Assembly: GCF_000063545.1 (NCBI RefSeq)
Contig: NC_009488.1
Location: forward strand, 2,063,052-2,127,051
Length of the DNA: 64,000 nt
Origin: Orientia tsutsugamushi str. Boryong
GTDB lineage: Bacteria; Pseudomonadota; Alphaproteobacteria; Rickettsiales; Rickettsiaceae
Reading direction: 5' to 3'
The notes under the pieces were generated by a model. The model was not told the origin of the DNA. It saw only the letters and a program-made list of their open reading frames with translations, and searched no databases. Of the stretch, positions 19,688 through 27,806 are shown in pieces; positions within the stretch are counted from its first letter, which is position 1, and each line of letters opens with the position of its first letter. A program made the translations under genes and the position numbers.

Positions 19688-19765
19688 AGCCGGATGCGGT
19701 AATTCTGCAAGTCCGGTTCTGAGGAGGGGCCTAATTGAGCGATTGGTTAGGTTTACTCACATAGA
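19688..19765 (+). ncRNA. Group II intron domains V and VI (3' end of intron)
   Basis: GAGCCGGATGCGG (19688-19700) with GCAAGTCCGGTTC (19708-19720) forms the classic domain V hairpin. A following stem around GGGGCCTAATTGAG...TTGGTTAGGTTT, containing unpaired A residues, fits domain VI. The reverse transcriptase lies upstream as expected. Domains I-IV are absent because the 5' part is truncated at 18430, so the ribozyme is dead. Confidence 0.8.
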
Positions 19766-19829
19766 TTTAATTTGATCTCTGGCATTTATAATTTTGAACT
19801 ACATTAACCAGTTTCGAACGAGGTCTATT
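19766..19829 (+). mobile_element. IS5 3' end remnant
   Basis: ATTTAATTTGATCTCTGGCA, codons for IYNFELH, and the end ACCAGTTTCGAACGAGGTCT match the last 60 bases of the complete IS5 copies. It separates the intron end from the repeat-protein pseudogene. Confidence 0.8.
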
Positions 19830-19830
19830 A

Positions 19831-20643
19831 TCGCCACAGTTAACAAAAGTATTAAAATACTATAAGTGTTCATTTGCTAATATTTCTAACATCTTACGTG
19901 TGGTTAAATCTAATATTGGTGCAGTTTTATCAGAATTATTACAAATATTAGAAAGTTCCAAAATAAGTAACCTGTGTGAGGAGCTAGGGATTAATTTTTC
20001 TAGTCTTAGTAGTATCTTAAGTGAAGCAGGATCTGATGGGGCGAAAGCTTTAAAAGGGTTATTACTGTTGTTAGATGGTACAGCATTTATGTTACTACAG
20101 AAATATGAGATCAGCCCTCATAATTTTTGTACTATTTTAAGTGGATCTGGAGCTAAGGCCAAAGAAGTTACTCAAAAAGTATTAGAGATATTATCAGACC
20201 AACAACTAGATGACTCATGTAAGAAACAATTTTTCAAAAATAGTTCAAAATTTGCATGAAGTGGAGTTAATACTCCTGACATCTTCAGAAAATTTTTGTC
20301 ATCATCATTAGATGAAACCGTACAACAAACAAAAGAAAATACTTATTATACTACTGGGCAGGTTGAACAACAAGATGATAATATACAAGCATTTCCAAGT
20401 ACTTCAACTGCAGCGTTAGATGTTACTGATATTAAGATACAAGAATCTGTTGCTGTATCTTCATTAGATTTAGAAGAAAATTTTCAGTTAGCTATGGATT
20501 TTATAATGCAAGATTTCGAATCTTCTTCTAGCACTGCAACAGTTATGAGTCCTGATATTAACATGACACAAGAAGAATATATTGATAATATTATTCCCCC
20601 CTTGGATCAAGAAAGTAGTAATATATTACTAGATTCTGATTAA
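19831..20643 (+). pseudogene. Protein with 40-residue helical repeats and an acidic C-terminus (TALE-like pattern)
   Basis: One frame is open from the IS5 end at 19829 to 20643 except for a TGA at 20257-20259. It shows three tandem units of 40-41 residues. These start YKCSFANISNILRVV, LGINFSSLSSILSEAGSDGA and YEISPHNFCTILSGSGAKAK; each has Ile-Leu at columns 11-12, a short Gly/Ser-containing turn, and a Leu-rich second helix ending at column 30. This two-helix layout resembles TALE repeats (one helix, an N/G-G turn, then AL..V..LL.VL) but is longer than the 33-35 of TALEs. The part after the stop is Ser/Thr/Asp/Glu-rich: the last 60 residues have 14 acidic and no basic residues, with spaced aromatics (MDFIMQDFESS, EEYIDNII). 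Function not recognised; a nucleic-acid-binding, host-directed role is speculation. The N-terminus is lost to IS5. Confidence 0.5.
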
Positions 20644-20649
20644 TTATAA

Positions 20650-21028
20650 CGCTTATGAGGAAGGTGTACAATCTTGGGACTATCATGTAGTTATGCGAGA
20701 TCTATGCTGTTATTGTTGCTAAGCACATTGCTAATGGCTTATCAGAACATTCTGCCAAAAATTTTGCTCGAGTCTACATTGAAGGTTTTAGTTTGTTTAT
20801 TAAAAATCATCAAAAATGAGACTGTTATGCTTACAACTATGCTGATGCTTATGCAGATTGTATCAGCAGTGGTAAACACGAATGTTATGCTCAAAACTAT
20901 GCTGAAGCTAGTACGGATTTTATGTTTACTGAAGAAGAAGAGCAACTTCAGGATATATTTTTGAGCAAATGAGTGCTAACGTTGATTATACTGGAGATAG
21001 TATTTTTAATGATTATGTTGAAGAATAG
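20650..21028 (+). pseudogene. Decayed gene with about 21-residue A-x-N-Y/F-A repeats
   Basis: The plus strand shows fragments in shifting frames: NAYEEGVQSWDYHV, then IYAVIVAKHIANGLSEHSAK and NFARVYIEGFS, then after an in-frame TGA CYAYNYADAYADC and ISSGKHECYAQNYAEAS, and finally a tail ...DSIFNDYVEE ending at a TAG. The units I-x-N/S-G-x-x-E-x-x-A-x-N-Y/F-A repeat about every 20-22 residues. At least one stop and two frameshifts show decay. Family not recognised. It follows the acidic repeat protein and may be a decayed neighbour or an extension of it. Confidence 0.45.
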
Positions 21029-21130
21029 ATTAGAACTGCAACCAAATACATAATTTTTAATCTCAGATAGTTCTCATTGTGTGGTGTTATGAGTATATTA
21101 TTGCATATAAAATCCAGAGTTCGATATAAT

Positions 21131-21225
21131 TGAGAGATCGTAGGTAAGGCAAAGAAAGAGAAAGATAATTTAAACTTGAAAAAGAAACAAAAATTTTATT
21201 AGGTTTAAAAACATAAAGCAAGCAA
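21131..21225. repeat. Diverged inverted repeat, left arm (partner at 22190-22285)
   Basis: Purine-rich sequence (AAGAAAGAGAAAGATAATTT, then AACTTGAAAAAGAAAC and AAATTTTATTAGGTTTAAAA) matches the reverse complement of 22190-22285, with small differences over roughly 75 bases. The arms flank a 1-kb block containing an IS982-type remnant and two solitary IS ends. Confidence 0.55.
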
Positions 21226-21308
21226 TACAGAGAGGACATTAGTGTAAAAATACATACCAGAATCTCTGGCAAGTATTATCAATATGAAAAAGATGTTTTA
21301 ATTGACCA

Positions 21309-21730
21309 TTATATAGTTTCTATAATAGACCTTTTGTTAAGAGGTGAAAATTTTATAGGATGAATTACTTTTTCTTTCATGTTGGATCTAATTTTTGTGA
21401 TTAGCCCTAAACTTTGGTTAGTAAGTGATACAACAAGTTTTTTGCTAATAAATCCATGATCAGCAAATAGCCATCCTTTAAGTTTGCATACTAAATATTC
21501 TACTACTATTCTATCATTAACATTGCCTGAAGTTAGAGTGAAAAAACTCACAATATCTCTATGATGATTAATAAATATATGCAGCTTACATTTAAAAACC
21601 ATCCTGTAGAACTTTTGCCAATTCATGTTTTATTTTAAAATTCTTTTTATACCTATAAATCCTCTGATTATTGTATACAGGAAGCTTTGTTGAGTTAATA
21701 TAATATTTTCTGTTTCTTTTTCTGACAGTA
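21309..21730 (-). mobile_element. Second IS982-type transposase, remnant
   Basis: The minus strand (21309-21626) reads MVFKCKLHIFINHHRDIVSF, LTSGNVNDR, LKGWLFADHGFISKK, LGLITKIRSNMKEK and SPLNKRSIIETI. Upstream, in shifted frames, are YINSTKLPVYNNQRIY-like codons to about 21730. This is the DDE core of an IS982-family enzyme clearly different from the common one in this window. N- and C-termini are missing. The piece at 9.95 kb belongs to the same type. Confidence 0.75.
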
Positions 21731-21749
21731 ATTGTAAAAAATATAGTCA

Positions 21750-21800
21750 AACAAGTATATAACATAACTGCTCTACAGCGGTTTAGCTATATAAGATGTG
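21750..21800. repeat. Solitary IS630 type B end
   Basis: CAAGTATATAACATAACTGC, then CTACAGCGGTTTAGCTATAT, matches the terminal sequence of the type B IS630 element at 15.7 kb with a few substitutions. No transposase is attached. Confidence 0.6.
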
Positions 21801-22005
21801 ATGGTACTAACCATATTAACAATTTATGTTTATTGCATGAAAACTCTACCACCGATAAGTGCATAGCAAGCACATCAACTTATTGCAGCTGTTTATAAAT
21901 TGATTGGGCTGTATGAGGAATAATACTTTTCGAAAAGCGTATCTAGATGATAGTGATAGCTAAACTATTACAACTATTTTATAGAGCTATATCTTTCATA
22001 AATTA

Positions 22006-22150
22006 TCTATTAAATAGTACACCGTTATGATACATTTTTTCATGTTGGGTTATTCCATTTTTATTTAATTTTTTTTATAACTCAACGTTTTCTCTTTGTA
22101 TGCCTTTTATTTTATACATTTTATGCTTTACATTATTTTGTCTTAGCGTT
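22006..22150 (-). mobile_element. Solitary IS982 5' end
   Basis: Reading minus, an eroded terminal AACGCTAAGACAAAATAATG (22150 down) is followed by the IS982 leader with CCCAACATGAAAAAATGTAT and the first transposase codons, to about 22006. The rest of the element is absent. Confidence 0.75.
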
Positions 22151-22525
22151 GTTATTTATTTTTAAACTTAATGTTCTTGCTTCATTTCTTCCTCATGTTT
22201 TAAACATAATAAAATTTCTGTTTCTTTTTCTCAAGTTTGAATTATCTTTCACTTTCTTTACCTTTACCTTTACCTCTACCTAATTATATTCACCAACTTA
22301 TTTTCCAGATTTGAATCTAATTCAGCATTTTTGACTTAAAAGTAAAAAAAGAAATATGTAGTATCTTACTTATTTAATGATTTTTTTGATGCTGTCTGTT
22401 ACACTTTACAATGTGTAACTACCTTTCAGAATTAAGCTATATCTTGAATCCATTGGCTTAATTGTGTGCAATATAGTTCTAACTATTGGTATACAAATGT
22501 GACGCGTATATCTTATCACTCCTTA
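22151..22525. other. Gene-free stretch with the right arm of the inverted repeat
   Basis: Contains the pyrimidine-rich right arm (22190-22285, with a short CTTTAC run ending it) matching 21131-21225 inverted. The remainder up to the rluC-like stop codon shows nothing recognisable. Confidence 0.5.
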
Positions 22526-23464
22526 CTAGTTATGATCAAAAAATGTTGATATTACCTGCTGAAACTGATACGGTAAAGGAGCATAGTATATTCTTTGATT
22601 GCCAAACAGGTGCTTTGGAATACAGATTTTAGCAGCATGTAGTTTCAATGAATAGTTATAATAAGTATTGCTAATATTATATTTTTTATCTCCAATAATT
22701 GGATAACCAATTTTAGCAGCATGGACTCTTAGTTGATGAGTACGGCCTGTAACTGGAATAAATGATACTAAAGACAATTGCGAATTTATTGAGATTGCCT
22801 TAACTTGATATTTAGTAATACTAACTTTACCACCATTTTGAGTTTCTATCATTCTATCACCAGTTTTGGTAATATTAGTTATTATTTCACCTGATAACTG
22901 ACTAGGAACTCCTTGTAAAATAGCAATATACTCTTTTTCAATTGAATGATGTAAAAATGCTTGAGAAAGTTTAATTGCAGTTCCATGATTTTTTGCAATA
23001 ATAAGTAACCCAGTAGTCTCTCTGTCTAGCCTATGTACTAATTTAAAATCATAATAAAAAGATTTATTGAGATATTTTATCGCGTCATCAAGTGAAAGTG
23101 AAATTTTGCTACCGCCTTGAGTTGGTAATAATGCAGGTTTATTTATTATGATATAATCTGAAGTTTCAGCTATTTTATAATTGTTGACAATTTTATGAGC
23201 TAGCGCTTTTACTCCGACATTATCTTTTACTTTCTTTTTAAGTTTTATATGCTTTTGATTGCTACAACTTGTTAAATAATCAGCTATAGTAAGTATATCA
23301 TTATCTTTAACTTGTAACTTTGCTTTAGATTTTGCATCATTAACTTTTATATGGCCTTTTCTTATTCCGCGCTCTATTACACCTTGTGTAAGGTGCGAAT
23401 ATTTTCTTTTTAAGAATTTATCAAGCCTAGTTGTAACTAAGCAGTTACTAATTGTTATTTTCAT
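22526..23464 (-). CDS. rluC: RluC/RluD-type 23S rRNA pseudouridine synthase
   Basis: 312 residues, the usual length. The N-terminal S4 RNA-binding domain (about 10-70) contains RLDKFLKRKYSHLTQGVIER and VND. The catalytic domain carries the signature HRLDRETTGLLIIAK (about 145-160), whose Asp is the nucleophile, then GRTHQLRVHAAKIGYPIIGD near 240-260. It isomerises specific uridines of 23S rRNA in the large subunit. The RluC rather than RluD assignment rests on the S4 domain and general likeness, so the exact target is uncertain. Its start overlaps the end of the holB-like gene by 17 bases, so the two are probably co-transcribed and translationally coupled. Confidence 0.85.
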   Translation of the reverse strand: MKITISNCLVTTRLDKFLKRKYSHLTQGVIERGIRKGHIKVNDAKSKAKLQVKDNDILTIADYLTSCSNQKHIKLKKKVKDNVGVKALAHKIVNNYKIAETSDYIIINKPALLPTQGGSKISLSLDDAIKYLNKSFYYDFKLVHRLDRETTGLLIIAKNHGTAIKLSQAFLHHSIEKEYIAILQGVPSQLSGEIITNITKTGDRMIETQNGGKVSITKYQVKAISINSQLSLVSFIPVTGRTHQLRVHAAKIGYPIIGDKKYNISNTYYNYSLKLHAAKICIPKHLFGNQRIYYAPLPYQFQQVISTFFDHN

Positions 23465-24320
23465 GAAAATTCAATTGATTTTGCATTAGTGATAATATTA
23501 ATAACGTAGCATTACAAACATCTAAGTCAACATTGCTAGTGTTGTATAGAATATTACTTACCTTATCATATTTTTGAACTAGCTCCTCAGTTGAGTTAGT
23601 ATTGCTGATTTTTTCAATAACTTTCATTTCAGCAATAGCGCAATCATTCTTGCTACAATCTTCAGCTTCCTTAAAGCCAACTTTATATCTGATAGATTTT
23701 GCGATTAATATCATGCAAGCTTGACCAAATTTATACCATTCTTGTGAATTGAGTTGTATAGATTTTATTTTTTGAATAAATTCTAATTGAATCTTTATAG
23801 TTTGGGCATTAAGCATATTAATTAGATTTTGGTATTCAACTTCAGAATATGCTGCTAATGCAGTATTATTACAATGATCAAATTTTTGAGTAAGTAAATG
23901 GCAACGCGATTTAATTGTAGAAAGTATGCTTGCAAATTTAGTAGTAATTAAGAAAATATAGCGATTAATCGGTGGATCTTCAAGTATTTTAAGACAACAA
24001 TTAGCAGAATTAATATTCATATATTCTGCTTCGTATATAATTGCAATTTTTATAGCTGATTTTATCGGTGTTTTATTCAGAAAAAATAGCATATCACGTA
24101 TTTGATCAACAGTAATAAATTTATCATTGCTATTACCATTCATAGACCTACGTTTAACTAAAATCATATCTTGGTGAAAAACAGCATCATCATGGTGATT
24201 GAGTATTTTATTGCAAAATTTCAGTAAAATACTCATAGCACTATCAGAGTTATCAGTATTAATTATCCAAGCATTAGCAAAAATATTATTTTGCCAATTT
24301 TTTATGAGAGTATTTAGCAT
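23448..24320 (-). CDS. holB: DNA polymerase III delta' subunit
   Basis: 290 residues. It shows the clamp-loader delta' features: a long N-terminal AAA+-like domain with YMNINSANCCLKILEDPP (sensor/Leu-Glu-Asp-Pro-Pro motif), FLITTKFASILSTIKSRC (the SRC arginine-finger region) and a helical C-terminal part. No Walker A is needed in delta' and none is seen. Diverged, as rickettsial holB products are. It helps load the beta clamp at the replication fork. Overlaps the pseudouridine synthase start by 17 bases; 24 bases separate it from ppa upstream, so ppa-holB-rluC may be one transcript. Confidence 0.8.
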   Translation of the reverse strand: MLNTLIKNWQNNIFANAWIINTDNSDSAMSILLKFCNKILNHHDDAVFHQDMILVKRRSMNGNSNDKFITVDQIRDMLFFLNKTPIKSAIKIAIIYEAEYMNINSANCCLKILEDPPINRYIFLITTKFASILSTIKSRCHLLTQKFDHCNNTALAAYSEVEYQNLINMLNAQTIKIQLEFIQKIKSIQLNSQEWYKFGQACMILIAKSIRYKVGFKEAEDCSKNDCAIAEMKVIEKISNTNSTEELVQKYDKVSNILYNTSNVDLDVCNATLLILSLMQNQLNFHENNN

Positions 24321-24343
24321 AAATACACAAAATCAAATCACAT

Positions 24344-24871
24344 TTAGCACAAGTTAGTTTTAATTGACTGATTAATAATAGCTTTTGCTGTTGAATGATT
24401 AAAAAAATCTTCTACTTTAACCCATTTATTTTGATCTAAGTCTTTGTAGTGTTCAAAAAAATGAAGAATACACTTCTTAAGATCAGTATCTAAATCAGTA
24501 ATGTCATGAATACTATCATAGCTGCTATCAACCTTGCTATGAGGTACTGCTAAAATTTTTTCATCCTTACCAGATTCATCTGTCATAGTTAATCCTCCAA
24601 CTGGTCTAACATTAATTACTGATCCTGCAAGTAATGGATATTTTGCAATAACTAGCACATCTAATGGGTCATTATCTCCTGCTAAAGTATGTGGTATAAA
24701 TCCATAATTGCAAGGATATGACATTGCTACTTGTAAAAATCTATCTACTATTATTGCTCCAGAGTTTTTATCGATTTCATATTTTATGTACTGCTGATTC
24801 ATTGGTATTTCAATTATAGCATTAACATCATTAGGTACGTTATTTCCAATTTTAATTTTCTCAATAAACAC
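24344..24871 (-). CDS. ppa: Inorganic pyrophosphatase (family I)
   Basis: 175 residues, typical of the bacterial soluble enzyme. Key motifs are IEIPMNQQYIKYEID near the N-terminus, YPCNYGFIPHTLAGDNDPLDVLV (written here in parts: the D-x-DPLDVLV metal-binding signature near residue 65), and the later DVRP-equivalent NVRPVGGLTMTDES and DEKILAVP. It hydrolyses pyrophosphate with Mg2+, pulling nucleotide polymerisation and tRNA charging forward. Cytosolic. It is first in the probable ppa-holB-rluC unit. Confidence 0.95.
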   Translation of the reverse strand: MFIEKIKIGNNVPNDVNAIIEIPMNQQYIKYEIDKNSGAIIVDRFLQVAMSYPCNYGFIPHTLAGDNDPLDVLVIAKYPLLAGSVINVRPVGGLTMTDESGKDEKILAVPHSKVDSSYDSIHDITDLDTDLKKCILHFFEHYKDLDQNKWVKVEDFFNHSTAKAIINQSIKTNLC

Positions 24872-24953
24872 TGCAAATCTCCAATTTATTAATTATTTTT
24901 TCATCTATAGCTAGTTAGTATAATTATCATTTATATTAAATAAACTTGTTAAA

Positions 24954-25385
24954 TTAGTCTGCATCATAATCATCATTATGCTGCTTTTCATATTTTTCAT
25001 GGCGTTCCTGTGATTCAATACATAATGTTGCTATTGGACGAGCTTCAAGTCTTTTTAATCCTATTTTTTCTCCGCTTTCCTCACAATAACCATATTGTTT
25101 TAATTCAATTTTCTTTAATGCAGTTTCAATTTTATCAATTAACTTTTTATACCTACTTCTTGTTTTAAGTTCGAGAGCAGTATCTGCTTCTCTAGAAGCT
25201 TGATAGTTTAAATCAGGCTCTTTAAGAGGGCCGTCTTTTAGATGATCAATAGTTTCTAAAGATTCCTGAATTAATTCTTCTTTCCATTTTTCAAGCTTTT
25301 GCTTAAAATATTCAAGCTGGTTAGGGCTCATATACTCTTCTTCTTCAGAAGGTTTATATCCTTTAGGTAATATTATTTTACTCAT
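24954..25385 (-). CDS. dksA: RNA polymerase-binding regulator DksA
   Basis: 143 residues. It has an N-terminal segment, the long coiled-coil hairpin (about 25-105, with DREADTALELKTRSRYKKLI-like sequence around the tip) and the C-terminal globular part YGYCEESGEKIGLKRLEARP ... ATLCIESQERHEK. Of the four zinc cysteines of the enterobacterial protein only two remain (CEESG and CIES where CxxC would be). This is common in alphaproteobacterial DksA and does not indicate decay. It acts in the RNA polymerase secondary channel, tuning rRNA and stress promoters, with ppGpp where present. Separate from ppa by about 80 bases, same strand. Confidence 0.92.
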   Translation of the reverse strand: MSKIILPKGYKPSEEEEYMSPNQLEYFKQKLEKWKEELIQESLETIDHLKDGPLKEPDLNYQASREADTALELKTRSRYKKLIDKIETALKKIELKQYGYCEESGEKIGLKRLEARPIATLCIESQERHEKYEKQHNDDYDAD

Positions 25386-25418
25386 AATGCACTATATTAT
25401 TTTTTAATTAAATACTTA

Positions 25419-26357
25419 TTAAGTTTTATTATTTTGTTCTCTAACTAATGGGTGTGATTTATTATACACTGAAGTTAAAAAATCAGAATTAATTTTTGTA
25501 TATATTTGTGTTGATGATAAACTTTGATGACCTAATAATTCCTGTATAGAGCGTAAATCAGCGCCGTTATTAAGCAAGTGACTAGCAAAACAATGCCGAA
25601 AAGTATGGGGGGTTAATGATTCTGGTAAGTTTAATTGACGCCGTAATTTAATTAAATGTCGCCCAAAAACTGCTGGCTGCAGTTTTTTTCCTCTTTTGCC
25701 AACAAATAATGGAGAGTTCTCTGTTAGTGAATACGGTACAAGATTTACGTAATCTGATACTAGTTGCTTAGTAATATCAAGCCATGGGATTAGTCTTATT
25801 TTATTGCCTTTACCTTTAATTATCAATGATTCTGATTTTAAACTAACTTTAGTTACAGATAAAGCTTCAGAAATACGTAATCCTTGACCATATAATAAAA
25901 ACAGCAAAGCTTTATCTCTTGCCCCTATCCATTTATCATTTGCTATATTATTAATTTCAGTAGTACAAGCTACTGTATCTTCAATATCAAGAGCTTTAGG
26001 CAAACGTTTAGCTAATTTAGGGCTTCTAACTGCACTAATAATCTTATTAACTAAATTATGTTGCTTAAATAAATATTTGTAAAAATTTCTAACGCTAGAT
26101 AATGCTCTACTATTTGAACTAGAATTATATTGAAGGTTATATCTTTGGCTTAACCAACTCCTCATTAATCTTATGTCAACTGAACAAAGATGACTAGTCT
26201 TTAACTCACTTAAATTACAATAATCAACTATAAAATTAAGAAACTGCTGTAAGTCATTATTGTAAGAATTACATGTATTAATTGAATAATTTTTATAGTT
26301 TTTAAGATGGTTAAGCCACTCAGTTATAATTTTTTCAAGTTGAGAATTAAGTTGCAT
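25419..26357 (-). CDS. xerC: Tyrosine recombinase, XerC-like
   Basis: 312 residues. The N-terminal SAM-like core-binding domain (about 10-95) has SRALSSVRNFYKYLF. The catalytic domain has the first Arg in LLYGQGLRISEALSVT, the beta-hairpin Lys in IIKGKGNKIRLIPW, the HxxR box TPHTFRHCFASHLLNNGADL, then IQELLGHQSLSSTQIYTKI with the second His and the nucleophile Tyr. All catalytic residues are present. It resolves chromosome dimers at dif with its partner Xer. XerC is favoured over XerD from the N-terminal signature and placement next to dksA, but the two are close. Confidence 0.8.
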   Translation of the reverse strand: MQLNSQLEKIITEWLNHLKNYKNYSINTCNSYNNDLQQFLNFIVDYCNLSELKTSHLCSVDIRLMRSWLSQRYNLQYNSSSNSRALSSVRNFYKYLFKQHNLVNKIISAVRSPKLAKRLPKALDIEDTVACTTEINNIANDKWIGARDKALLFLLYGQGLRISEALSVTKVSLKSESLIIKGKGNKIRLIPWLDITKQLVSDYVNLVPYSLTENSPLFVGKRGKKLQPAVFGRHLIKLRRQLNLPESLTPHTFRHCFASHLLNNGADLRSIQELLGHQSLSSTQIYTKINSDFLTSVYNKSHPLVREQNNKT

Positions 26358-26382
26358 AATACAAATATTAATATAATTAAAC

Positions 26383-27726
26383 TTATTTACCTATACAAAA
26401 GCTAGCAAAAATTTCTGCTAAAATATCATCTATTTTAATCTTTCCAGTAATATGCTCTAGATATCTAATTGCCATTCTTAAATCTTCAGCAGCAAGCACC
26501 AAATCATTTTCTAAATTTACTAACTGTAATAATTCTAATGCCTTATTTAAACTATTACGATATCTTTCTCTAGTAATTGCAGGAACATTTCCTGGATCTG
26601 CTATTTTTTCTGCATAGCTTACTATTTCTGACATTAATCTATCTAATCCAACCTGTTTTAGCAATGATACTGCAACTATTGGTTTGTCACATGGTAAAAT
26701 GCTACTGTCATACTTATAATTTACTAGATCAATCTTATTAATTACTATGATTGTATAAACATCATTCAACAAGTGGGCAATAGTTTGATTAACGCTGTTT
26801 ATATTTGTAGCATCAATCATTAAAATTCTGATATCAGAATTTTTAAATGCTACTAATGACCTCTTAATACCTTCTTGTTCTATTGGATCATCACTTTCTC
26901 TAATACCAGCAGTATCACGCACTATTATTGGATATCCTCCAATATCGAGATGAGCTTCAATAACATCTCTAGTAGTTCCGGGAATATCTGAAACAATAGC
27001 TGCTTCCCTCATAGTTAAATAATTTAATAAACTAGATTTTCCAGTATTAGTTTCACCAGTAATGGCTAATACTATGCCATGTCTAAGAACCTCACCTTTA
27101 CGAGTGTCTCCTAAATGATTAGAAATTTCTCGAGTTAGATTATTAATAATTGATTTTGCTTCTCTTAATACTGACTGAGGTATTTCTTCATCTGGAAAAT
27201 CAATATATCCTTCGATAAAACTTAATATTTTTATTAACATTCCACGCCAGTGGCTATATAATTTCTCAAGCTCACCTTCCATTTGCCTGATTGCTTGCTT
27301 ATGCTGCATTAGTGTTTCTGATTCAATCAAATCAACTAACCCTTCCGCCATAGTTAGATCCATTTTACCATTTAAAAAAGCTCGCTTTGCAAATTCACCA
27401 GGTTCAGCCAATCTAATACCATCACATTCCAGTATGGATCTAGTTAACATTTTTGCGACAGCAACACTACCATGTGTATGTATTTCTACTACATCTTCTC
27501 CTGTAAAGCTTTGCTCACCTTTAAAATAAACTATTAATGCCTTGTCAATAACTTGCGATGTAGCGTAACAGCGAATAGTACGATAATAGACTTTCCTTGG
27601 TACTATATTAAATTTACCACATAATCTTTCAACAATCAATAATGACAAACTACCAGAAATCCTAAAAACAGCAACGCCTGCTTTGCCTTTAGCAGAGGAC
27701 TGTGCAAATATAGTTTTACTAGTCAT
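26383..27726 (-). CDS. mnmE: tRNA modification GTPase MnmE
   Basis: 447 residues. The N-terminal folate-binding domain starts TIFAQSSAKGKAGVAVFRIS and carries GEFAKRAFLNGKMDLTMAEG. The G domain near residues 215-370 has GETNTGKSSLLNYL (P-loop), IPGTTRD (switch), RDTAGIRESDD and NKID. The C-terminus is the diagnostic CIGK, with the Cys needed for modification. With MnmG it forms the 5-carboxymethylaminomethyl group on wobble U34 of several tRNAs. Ends 25 bases before xerC on the same strand. Divergent from the glutamate dehydrogenase gene, with about 80 bases between starts that must hold both promoters. Confidence 0.95.
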   Translation of the reverse strand: MTSKTIFAQSSAKGKAGVAVFRISGSLSLLIVERLCGKFNIVPRKVYYRTIRCYATSQVIDKALIVYFKGEQSFTGEDVVEIHTHGSVAVAKMLTRSILECDGIRLAEPGEFAKRAFLNGKMDLTMAEGLVDLIESETLMQHKQAIRQMEGELEKLYSHWRGMLIKILSFIEGYIDFPDEEIPQSVLREAKSIINNLTREISNHLGDTRKGEVLRHGIVLAITGETNTGKSSLLNYLTMREAAIVSDIPGTTRDVIEAHLDIGGYPIIVRDTAGIRESDDPIEQEGIKRSLVAFKNSDIRILMIDATNINSVNQTIAHLLNDVYTIIVINKIDLVNYKYDSSILPCDKPIVAVSLLKQVGLDRLMSEIVSYAEKIADPGNVPAITRERYRNSLNKALELLQLVNLENDLVLAAEDLRMAIRYLEHITGKIKIDDILAEIFASFCIGK

Positions 27727-27806
27727 TTTTAGATATTACTTTATTCTTGCTGAAAGCTATAATATAACATAAACTATCGCTATTTTAAAAATTATATTTT
27801 ATATAT

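Noticed and set aside
20674..20964. 96-residue Leu/Met-rich frame over the decayed repeat gene
   Set aside because: The repeated A-x-N-Y-A pattern is clearly in another frame; this one is an out-of-frame shadow resembling a membrane protein by chance.
22190..22300. Possible CRISPR or microsatellite array in the CTTTAC-rich tract
   Set aside because: Only three short near-repeats with no spacers; it is better explained as one arm of a diverged inverted repeat.
24954..25060. DksA missing two of four zinc cysteines as a sign of decay
   Set aside because: The same Cys-poor pattern is normal in alphaproteobacterial DksA, and the rest of the protein is well conserved.
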